Assembly: GCA_003508835.1 (NCBI GenBank)
Contig: PUFA01000070.1
Location: 4,960,001 to 5,024,000 of the forward strand
DNA length: 64,000 bases
Origin: Eonycteris spelaea
Lineage: Eukaryota; Chordata; Mammalia; Chiroptera; Pteropodidae
Direction: 5' to 3'
Position 1 is the first letter of the stretch. The number at the start of each line of letters is the position of its first letter. Below the pieces are notes generated by a model. It saw only the letters and a list, made by a program, of their open reading frames with translations. It did not search any database and had not been told where the DNA came from. This document shows, piece by piece, positions 9,861-64,000 of this stretch. A program made the position numbers and the translations under genes.

Positions 9861-12800
9861 AAATGAACATTTTTATGTATATCTTTGGAATGTATTTCCC
9901 ATTTACTTTTTTACAATAAAATAATTTTCATGAAATGATTCTGACCTCCAATAACTCGGTTTTTCTGTATTTGAAGTTACATTAAAACAACATGATAGTT
10001 GTGGAAATAAAGCCACAAATGATTTATAGAACATCCCTGACCCCTGAAATTCATAGTCAAGTTACAGGAAGAGTATTCTAATTTTCCTGTGGGTTATGCG
10101 CAGCTTTAGAAGAGGGTAGATCAAGAGAATCCAAGAAAAGATGCCTTAGAAAGACAGAGAATATGAAACAGTAACCTTGAATTTTAAGGGTAAACCCAAC
10201 ATCACATTTTGACAAATGAGTCAAAAGAGCAAGCATTAAAGAGTTTGAATGGATATACCATGTTCTTGGAGATCCAATGTAGTGTGGAAACAGACAGGAG
10301 TGATAAAAGGATACGTAGGTCAAAATTCAAGTTTACAGATATACCAGCCAAGTGTAAGGGTAGACACAAATATGCATTAAAACTTCAAGTGAATAGAAAT
10401 GTCTCAGAATCCAGAGAGTATGTGGATCCAGTGACAAAAGAGGGAGAAAAGGCTATCATCAAAGACAAGAAGCTGTCTTCTTTCTGCCCTGGTTTAGATG
10501 GTCTTATTTTGAAGACAAAAAGGTCTGGAAAGATTGGAAAGGATGATTACTAAACTCTGAAGCTAAATTTTGTATTTGCTAATAATTGTAGTATGAAAGC
10601 AGTTTACTAAGTTCCAACAATTTCAGCAGCATATAAGAAAACACTTAGTCTTAGCCCTTTCATCTCATTATGAACCTCGTATATATTAAAATAACACGAA
10701 CACTTCTGTATCACTTATTTCTAGAATATACATCAATTAGATGGTCTGCCATGTGCTTCAAAAGCATGTTTTGAACAAGTAATTACTTCCTTTCTGAGTT
10801 TAATCATTAAGGGGTTAAAAATATTGTTAATGGACTATATGTACAAGTAACTCTGGTTGGGCTATTTTATTTTCACACAGCTACAATTGTTGTCATTAAA
10901 CAAGTCAATCTTTCAAGTGCCTTTTTATGAAAGTGGGAAGATCCAGATGTTCCAAGTCTAAATAGTTGTTTAAAGGGAATTTTGGAGGACCGTTTCATGA
11001 AAACATTTTATAGCTTAATCCTTCCACGAAGGAAAATAAATCACAGAAAATCTCCCCTTTCTAATCAGACTTGACTATCTTCTCCTTTCTCAATTTTTGG
11101 CTTCTTTTGTTTTCAAAATTAATGTACCCTGCTGTGAAATGGTCTTGCCCTTGGCTATCAAGACTATTTTTGCTTCAAAAGTAAAATATTTTTTAAAATA
11201 GGAATGCAAGTCTGACAAGTATAGGCCATTTCACTCCCCAAATTAGTAATTTGCACACCTACATTGTATACTCCAAGCAAATAGCCAATATTTATACTAT
11301 TTCAATGTGCTTGGGGGGATTTAGGGACTTGTATTTAGGGACAGCGGTAACAACTCATTCAAGTTGATTCATACTATACAAATCATGCATTCTCATGGGG
11401 ATGGGGTCTCTGGGGATGGGGTCTCTGGCGATGATTGTTTAAATATAGTTATCACTTCACAGGTTGCCTGAAAGCAATTACTAGGTAAGCCCTCATTAGA
11501 ATTTAATAACTCTACCTTTTAGAGGACACAGGAAAACAGGCTTGGTGACTACATTTTCAGTCAATGCAGAGGCAAAAAGAATCTAGATCATACTTTCAGT
11601 AGTTAATTCTCCTGGAAAACCTTGGACTCTTCAAACAAAATGGACAATCTTAAGGGAAAGTTGACTTCAAAATGTTGTATATGTGATATTGGGTAAAAGA
11701 AGGCTACTAGCCTAGTCACAGAATGGTTACTCTGCGATGAAAAACAGATAAAATCTGAGTTGGAAGACAGAATTCTTTACAATAAAAATGTTTTTAGAAA
11801 ATGTAAAATAAATAAATAAAATAGAAAATAAATGAAATGTGCTGTTTTATACATTTAATTCTGAATATTCCAAATTTCATAAGTAATGCTGAATTTAGAA
11901 TGTTATTGCATTTTAAATTTATATTTTAGTGCACATTCATAAGGCAAAATTACTTTTAAAGCTTTTAGAATACATACTCAGTAATATATCCAGGATAAAA
12001 CACAATTATAATTCCAATATTGAGCACATTTCATTTAATAATTATCACATTTAATACTACATAGTATGCCCTACACCACCTTAATGTCTATGAACAAGAT
12101 TCTTCCATCAGATAATTCAGTGTAATGGCATCTGATAGGTATGCAAACTATATCCGAAGGTGGCAACCGATGTGTCAGAGAAACCAAGCAAATGTGTTGT
12201 GATAGGTCTTAAAAGAATGTAGTTTGTCAGGTAGGAGATAAGGCAGGCAGTGTGAACAAAATTATATGTGGAAAAGCCCAGTGTTGTCAAATTGTAAAAG
12301 TTTGAGGGAAGGTGAGGAATTGGATAAGGGCTAATTCTCAACTTTTTCCCTTGAACGCCAGCTGAACAGGCAACCCTGGTGGGGTTAATCTACTCTTTGC
12401 TCTCTTGCTAAAGAAAACTAATTGGAACTTGAGTGTGAATGATATTGAATAGTGGTAACTGCTCTCATATATAAAGAGAACAATCATTAGCATACTTGGG
12501 TACTTCTCTTAGTAATAATACTTGCTGCATTTTAATAATGATCCAGACATAATTAAAATCTTATAATCACTCTGAAAGGTAATACTCAGTGCCAGGAGTA
12601 GATGGCTTAGGTGGATGGAAAATTTGTTAACAACCCTACACCACAAGTAAACTGTACATTCTGAGAAAACTCATGTGCTTGATAAGCAAATATGTGGTGA
12701 TTAGTCTCACATTCTTTCTAATCAGACTGTTCACCCCCCAAGCCCTCCTAGATGGAAATCCTGAAACTGCTCTAGTTTTAAATTAGAGAAATCAGAGTCA

Positions 12801-15800
12801 GAGAGGTGACATGACACGCAGAAAAGTGGTAGGTCCAGAACTCAGGAAATTTAACTCTGTTCCAAATCGCCCCCGCCCCCTAGGGAGGGGTTAGTGGAGA
12901 ACTTTAAAGAGAGGAATAGATTTTTTTTTTTAATGGTGATTACTCTGTCAAAATAGAGAATGGACTGGGATAGGAAGGGAGTGGTGGCCAGGAGACATAA
13001 TCCTGGTGAGTGGATCTGACTCATTGTCATCGGCCATGACATTCAGAGTTATTTAATACTGGTTAAATTAAAATACCTATGTCACTAAATATATCCAAAC
13101 GCAGTAAAAGCCATAACCTCTGGAATTTAGATTATTATCTTTAACTCAAATGATTTTAGATAATGACTTATGAAACTGAGAATAATAGATAACTAATCTA
13201 CATCTAATAAAGGCAGAGAAGAGGTTCTAAATGTAAAGTTACGTTCATAAATAGCTTTAAAAATCATATTTGTTAGTATATAACTGGGTTCTAATATCCA
13301 TGATAAAATTTTAATTCTCAAGCTTACCATCACATCAAGACTTCTGCTCCAAGTCTTTCATAGGAGTTAGGAGAAAAATTTTTTTAAATGAAAAAACAAA
13401 TATTAATTTGACCCATACTACATATTCTTTTGCTAGAAATATATATGTATACACACACACACACACATTCAACAAGAACTTCAAAAGCTGAGTTTGAGCC
13501 TTCCATTGAAATCTGTAAAGAGTGATGATACAGCACTCTAATTGTCTATAATATAGAAAATACTGCCTTATTTTGCAGAACATGGAAGTTCACAATTCTA
13601 CATCTGTTACTTCAATCCCTGCAAGAAACTGGTATCACTTTACAGTTCAAAAAATTGAAATTCAGAAGAAAATGACTTGTTTAGAGCTAGCTGTGATGAA
13701 ATGGTTCTAAATATAAACTTTCCTACCATATCAGTCTCCCAACAAACATACTACCCAAGGATGTTACTATTTGAATCTGCATATTACCTCAACTTGTACT
13801 ATGCATGGCTCAAAATTGAATGTAATCCTAAGTTTTAGAAGTTGAAGAGTTTTATCATACTAAAGCCATGCAATATTTACAAGTCCTATAGCAATTCCTC
13901 CTCAAATAAAATTGTATTTCTCCATATTTACATTTTGTTTTAAATGTGGGAAATTCTAAAATAATTCATATTTGTAGGCTGCTTTGTCTTAAGTAGTTAA
14001 GAATTATTAGGACACTGCTAATTCACTACAGGAATTAGGGAGTTCAGGGGATGAACAATGACCTGGGTGTCTTGAGCTTCTTGTAGGAAATGAGTTAAAT
14101 GGTCATGAGGTAATTCTGATGAACTCATAAAATTTTAAATTGCCCTCTTGATACAACAAAGATGCTTCTCACTTTTACTACTTACAGGCAGAATTCAAGG
14201 TCAGAAGAAAGCAAGCCAGGTGAAAAAGGGAAGGCACACTGTAAACCCACACATAAGACGACTTCACTACATGAGTCCAAATTATTTAAATCACAGTATA
14301 CTTAAGAATCAGCGCAGAAGAGGATTAAGGAATTGCAATGTCTGTTAATCCACAATGTTGCTAAAGTTTAAAAGAAAAATACTGTAAAAAAGTTTTGAGA
14401 CTTCTGTTTTAAGGTATTACAAAGTTTATGAATCCTTAAAGATTTTAACTACGAAATAAAAGCAAGGTAATAGTTAAGGTTAAAAACAAGTTTGGGAAAT
14501 GTTAAGAATTTGTTGTTATTGAGAAAAATGTGGATAAAACATCATAGGAAAAGACTGTTCAGATGTTTCCATATTTAGTGTTTTACTTTATGTCTGTAGA
14601 TTTAACTCCAGCTGGCATTGGACCTGAAGGTCACAGCAAAAATATATTTTTTGTTTCATCAAACTATATAGAACAAGCTACAAGTTCCTGATATGAAGGA
14701 AAAATTTTGAGCAAACGAGCACCAACTTCAAAACAAGATTTTCTACAGAACATAGTTAATTAGCAAGACAATGTAAACATTTAAAATACTTGATTTTTGT
14801 GCATAATCAAAATGTGCGGTCTTATTTGTACAGCATGTCTGTTAAAAAAATTTCCAAAGAGATGGCTGTATTTTTAGCTGTATAATCACATTTAATAAAC
14901 ATTTCTAGAAAAAAAAAATCAAATCTTATTTGACTGATTTTCTATCTTTTGAGACTCTACTCCAAAATACATCAAATTTTAATTTTCCTTGGTTATTCAC
15001 CTTCTATATTCCCTTAATAATGTAGTTTTTTCCTTTCACCCTGGCAATTTCCAGGCTTCCAAAGGTAGAGCTGATGACCATGATTATCATGTGGGGTGAA
15101 AATGCATACATTTGCTAAAAATACTTTTGTACTGTCTTATACTATCCATTTTTAAATTATTTTTACCATGTACATTTTATCTTCTCAATTGATATTCAAA
15201 AACCTATTCTATGTAGCTTATAAAATTTTGAATATACTTATTAACCCAGTTTTAAAGTTTTGCAGTTTGAACTTGGAAATTCCTTTGCTCAATACATAGT
15301 AAATATGAATTAAACACATAAAAACATACGGATGAATTGAAATGCCCCTCAATCTAGAATGCTTACAAGAAAAATTACATGTATTTCTCATTAGAAAAAT
15401 CTGATAAACAATATAGTAAAGCTTTGCAACTTAATATGCAAATAAGCAAGGATATAAATACTCTCCTCTTTTCTTTCACTATCCTCTGGCATTTAAGAGG
15501 ATTATCTAGGAGTTATCAACCAAATTCTACTTTGAAGAGAAGCCAGTTCAAAGAAAAACAAGTTTGTTTTATTGTAGACTAAAAATATCAATAAAGATTT
15601 CCAGTACACTTTTTGGCTCCAAAAATGAAATTTTGTTTTCCTTTCCTTCTCATTCCTCTGAGATTTTAGAGATGTTATTCCTTCCTCTAATATACAAGAA
15701 TTCTTCACATTTCTACCTTAAAAACTAAACTGGAGAGAATGTGCTCATCTACAATGAAGAAGCAAAGATCAGAAGCATACCAAGGAGGGTGGGAAGTAGG

Positions 15801-16550
15801 CAGTAATGAAATCCATTGTCTTTAAAGAACTTAAATAAAACAGACTAAAAGTTGACTTGCTTTTGATTATCATCATGTACCAGTGATAGCATATTCCTCC
15901 TCTCTGGGGTGGAAGGCTCCTACTGGCATGCTCCCACCTTCCCCTTTTAATAAGCCACTGAAAGAGACTCCCCTCATTTTGTCTCATAGTCTCTTGGCTT
16001 CCTCCTAATAAGATGTTCTCACTTTAATAAATTAGTTGATGAAAAGGCACTGTCTTCATACTGTATTAATGGCTTTAGTACTTACTGATTTTCTTCATGC
16101 CCAAATCAGTATTTTGTGTGGTTTCATATCTAGTTGTCAGGAAAGCAAGGATAAACATACAACTACTAAAAGAACACAGATTGAGAGAAAGCAGGGTATT
16201 TAAACAAAGCATCAAGCTGTAGCTTTTTCAGAGTTTAATTAAAACTAAATTGTAGCTGAAGAAAAAAGTCCTGAAAATCAGGGTTGCATCTGGGAAATGT
16301 AAAGAAGGGGACTCTTGAGTTAGATGAACAAGGGAAAAAATGCCATATAACATACAAAATTAAATTAAAATGATAACAAATATACATAAGTTGAATTAAG
16401 TTAATTTTAAAAGGGAAAGTCGGTCAATATTCCAGCTGGTATCTTTTGTATTCAAATACTGAGCTAAAGATACTTTTTGAAGCAAAGTTATTAGACTTCA
16501 AGATGACCTTCTATTTATACTGACAAAATCAGTAGTAAGTATACCATATA
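9861..16550. other. Intergenic DNA, no gene recognised
   Basis: This is AT-rich, largely single-copy-looking sequence downstream of USP15. Short open frames occur, the longest being 114 codons at 10209-10553. Weak MIR-like traces are seen at 12505-12590 with 12775-12865, and at 13590-13720. A CA repeat lies at 13453-13468 and a G-rich direct repeat near 11397. No RNA gene was recognised. Confidence 0.5.
11397..11421 (+). other. Candidate G-quadruplex (four G4 tracts)
   Basis: Four runs of four G lie at 11397-11400, 11403-11406, 11412-11415 and 11418-11421, with loops of 2, 5 and 2 nt. The runs arise from a tandem 15-nt repeat (TGGGGATGGGGTCTC). Confidence 0.6.
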
Positions 16551-16945
16551 GTTTACAAAGCACCTTCCCATAAAATACATGATCTCATTTGAGCTCTAAA
16601 CATTCCTGTGAGGCAGACACTATAACAGTGGGAAGTAGTATATATATATATATATGAGGATAAATATTGGCTCCACCACAGAGTAACCATAGGAACTTGG
16701 CAGTATTACTTAACTGCTTTATACCTTGGGTTTCTCCATATGAAAAATGGGGATGACTGTCCCTACTTCATAGCTCTTGTGAGATTAAATGAGATAATAC
16801 ATAACACTTTAATACAGTACCTAGTCCATGGCGAGTGCTCAATAAATGCTATTATCATTATTTTGCAGGTAAAAAAACAGACTAGGAGAAATTAAGTTCA
16901 AAGTCATACAATTACTAAGTAGCAAAGTCAGAAGTAGAATTCTAG
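16551..16945 (-). repeat. MIR, antisense, split by another MIR
   Basis: The left part (16551-16628) carries GATCTCATTTGAGCTCTAAA and TCCTGTGAGGCAGACACTAT. The right part (about 16856-16945) carries TTTTGCAGGTAAAAAAACAG and AAGTCATACAATTACTAAGT. Together they read as one reversed MIR. The gap holds a sense MIR. Confidence 0.65.
16630..16855 (+). repeat. MIR, sense, nested
   Basis: It reads in order TGGCTCCACCACAGAGTAAC, TTACTTAACTGCTTTATACC, ATGAAAAATGGGGATGACTG, GTGAGATTAAATGAGATAAT and GTGCTCAATAAATGCTATTA, the MIR core and 3' end. An (AT)n tract is at its start. Confidence 0.8.
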
Positions 16946-17545
16946 ACTGGATATATTCCTACCACCCTGTATTACTTATGAACATCTACTTTTAGAGCAT
17001 GGATTACTCTTTTACATTATTTTTAGTTTATTTTTTGCAACTGAAAATGTCATTTGAGTTTGACAAATTCAATGGCATTATTCATCTTTCCAATTAAAAA
17101 ACACACTTCCTTTAGTGGGAATAGAATTATAGGCATTAAAAAATGGTCTCTAAGGACAATTAAGATGGGTACTGCAATCTAGGGATAGAAAAGTTAATTT
17201 TGGCTTTTAAACCTCAGAAAAATGGAAATATAGTTTATTAGTTGATAGACAGCAGAAAGACTATAAGCTCTGTGACTGCAGGGGTATTTGTTTACTGCTT
17301 TATCTCAAGACTCTAGAAGAGTGAAACACAGGTGTACAAACATTGGTTTAATGAATATTTAAATTTAAAATATCAACTTTAAAACATGTCCTTTAACAGT
17401 AGGATTCACTTTGCTCTGACATGCTTTCCTCCTTTTTTAAATTATATAACTAAAAAGTCTAGCACATAGTCTCTTACCCATAAAATAGACTTTTATCAAA
17501 AGATTCAGAGTAAGAAATAAAAGACTAAATAAGGCCTTGAATAGC

Positions 17546-17551
17546 TTTATT
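17546..17551 (-). terminator. Candidate distal poly(A) signal of USP15
   Basis: There is a canonical AATAAA on the minus strand, about 1.75 kb after the stop. Transcript ends would fall near 17525. Confidence 0.4.
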
Positions 17552-17649
17552 GAAATCTGTATAAATAAACATGCACATTTCAAATGTAAACTCAAGTGAA
17601 CTCAAGTGCAGACAAAATTTTAACCTCTGTCATGCAGGAGGTTAGTTTA

Positions 17650-17700
17650 CATTAAAAAAAAAAAGAAAGAAAGAAAAGAAAAAAGAAAAAGAAAAAGAAT
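17650..17700. repeat. A/G-rich simple repeat
   Basis: It is an AAAG/AAAAG microsatellite with very few pyrimidines. Confidence 0.8.
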
Positions 17701-19042
17701 AAAACCCAAAGCAGCTTTTAAAATACCAGGATAAAAACCAGCTTTAATATCAAGGTATAAAGCAAAGCCATGATCAACATACCTCATTTATCCTGGTCAA
17801 ATGCATTTTTTTTTAACTTTTAAATGCTAACATAAATAAATAATTTACCAAAATGTGCACTCACAGAGTGAACTTTTATTTTACATACACAATTATCAAT
17901 CTATGTATTTGATTAGTTCAAGTGAAGAACATTATACTTTTTGCTTTAATAACAGTGGGACACAAAGCAATTTCTCAGGTAGTCGATATGTGAAATGTGC
18001 CCCAGTATTTAGATTTTCTATTAAAGGCAGTATTGTATGCCAATTGACAATACATTCTTTCAACTAGATCAAAGGGAAAAAGCAGCAAATAAAAAATGTT
18101 TCAAATGTTCACACATATTTTTGGCATCCTGGATCCTTGAATGTGGTGAACTAAAATCAAATTCAAGGTTTGTATGTTTTATATACTATACAGGTCTGAC
18201 TCTGGAACATGCAAATGCCAATTCTCTTATAGCAAGTTACCTTCTGAGAAAAGCTGTAAGGCTATGGTGAATTCCATCAGGAACACACAAAGAAAGTTAA
18301 CAGACCTACCTTTAAAGCCAATTGTCCATTAACGATTTAAAGGCCAGTATATGAAAAAAATTTCTCATCCTAAGCTTGATGTAATTATTACTATGGATAC
18401 ATAAAACTATTAAGTTTGTCCTAATATTACATTAATCGGGAGAGCTAAAAGTTGCCAAATTACCAAAAATTGGGGTAGAGAAAAACAGCAAAAATTTTAG
18501 TTTTGAACAATACCAGATTAAAGGTATGCATTTTAGAATAAGTCAAAAAGAATTTGAATGTCTAAGGAATAGATCCCAACAGTGGTTAAAAATGCTTACA
18601 GTTAACTGAAAAATGATTTTAGATGAAGTGTGAAATCTAGAACCTGTTTCCACAGTAGTAGTAAGATGAACAAAATATTCTGGATTTTTAATGATACAAA
18701 AGGAAATAACTTTTTCAAGATTGTTTCTTGTATCATGATTTGGTTTTTTAATAGGACCACACTGATTACCAGGGATAGTTTGAAAATTTGGTTTTCCAAG
18801 AATACTACTGCAGTATTTATGCCACATTGATACTGCAGCTAAATATCATAGTAGTATATGTGGTAGTCTAATGCACATGACTAGATTATTCAAAAACTAA
18901 GTTCAGCCATAGTTTTCTTGCAGTATTATTAGAGCAAAATAAATGACCAACACCCACAAATTTAACATTTGTCATCAATTAACTCACATCCAAAAAATTA
19001 AAGAAACATAATTCATCAAAACAGCAGCAAACTTAAAAGGGG

Positions 19043-19048
19043 TTTATT
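19043..19048 (-). terminator. Candidate proximal poly(A) signal of USP15
   Basis: There is a canonical AATAAA on the minus strand, about 250 nt after the stop codon. Cleavage would fall near 19020-19030. This is only a hexamer match. Confidence 0.45.
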
Positions 19049-19294
19049 TGTGATTTCCTATATATATTTAGCTTGTAAATACAAGACTGTAAATGTATTA
19101 AGAGACAATTTCTGTTAAAGTTTTCATTGTGTTTCACTTCAAGTACTGCACAAGTTAAAATCTGATAAAGGATTTACATTCGGTTATCTGAAACTCCCCA
19201 TCTCAGACTTTTGTTTAATGTGGTGGATAACTGCATCATGTCAATAGATACCACCAGCAGGAAAGTCTCTCTTTTATGGCTTCTAGGACTTTCA

Positions 19295-64000
<44,706 letters not shown>

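Larger units (their letters stand above)
17525..19294 (-). other. USP15: Probable USP15 3' UTR
   Basis: This is the sequence directly downstream of the stop in the same exon. No convincing frame continues. The lower boundary is inferred from a minus-strand AATAAA at 17546-17551, which would place cleavage near 17525. A nearer AATAAA at 19043-19048 could give a roughly 270-nt UTR. It contains a dense A/G run at 17650-17700 near the distal end. Confidence 0.5.

Overview
This is AT-rich mammalian nuclear DNA. It carries the 3' two-thirds of one conserved gene, USP15 (ubiquitin carboxyl-terminal hydrolase 15), on the minus strand, and almost everything else is intron, 3' flank and interspersed repeats. 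The species pointer comes from three short retroposons. Two have a 5S rRNA-derived body and one is a fusion of a tRNA-Val(UAC)-like head with a 5S rRNA-like body; each is flanked by a target-site duplication of 11-12 bp. SINEs of this kind (MEG-RS, MEG-RL and the hybrid MEG-TR) are described from Old World fruit bats (Pteropodidae). I therefore infer a megabat genome. Every LINE-1 seen is decayed, which fits the known loss of L1 activity in that family.

Layout. 1-17.5 kb is the region downstream of USP15. It holds a decayed coding-like stretch (about 0.14-0.97 kb) split by a minus-strand 5S SINE; a MIR; an L1 graveyard at about 2.65-9.86 kb containing the tRNA/5S hybrid SINE and two MaLR LTRs; and mostly unique intergenic DNA from 9.9 kb, with a G-quadruplex candidate and a MIR nested in a MIR. 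17.5-19.3 kb is the probable USP15 3' UTR, with two candidate poly(A) signals. 19.3-60.1 kb holds 15 USP15 coding exons. They match human exons 8-22 and encode residues 258-981 in human isoform-1 numbering, as inferred from the exact codon count. 60.1-64 kb is the next upstream intron, and no further exon was found there.

The 15 exons form one continuous frame (2,176 nt, 724 residues plus stop) with GT-AG introns throughout. They encode the complete USP catalytic core: Cys box, the two CxxC halves of the zinc ribbon, the inserted ubiquitin-like/acidic region, and the His and Asp boxes. The N-terminal DUSP and first UBL domains lie beyond the right edge.

The 22-kb intron between exons 8 and 9 (37,671-59,946) contains a processed ARL1 pseudogene in the same orientation as USP15, a 5S-derived SINE whose 3' tail can form a long hairpin, L2, MIR and L1 relics, a 7SL RNA fragment, a hAT-like miniature element and a polypurine microsatellite. 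I found no wholly new genetic system. The most unusual items are the 5S-derived SINEs, the coding-like stretch broken by one of them, and several small structural motifs listed as findings.
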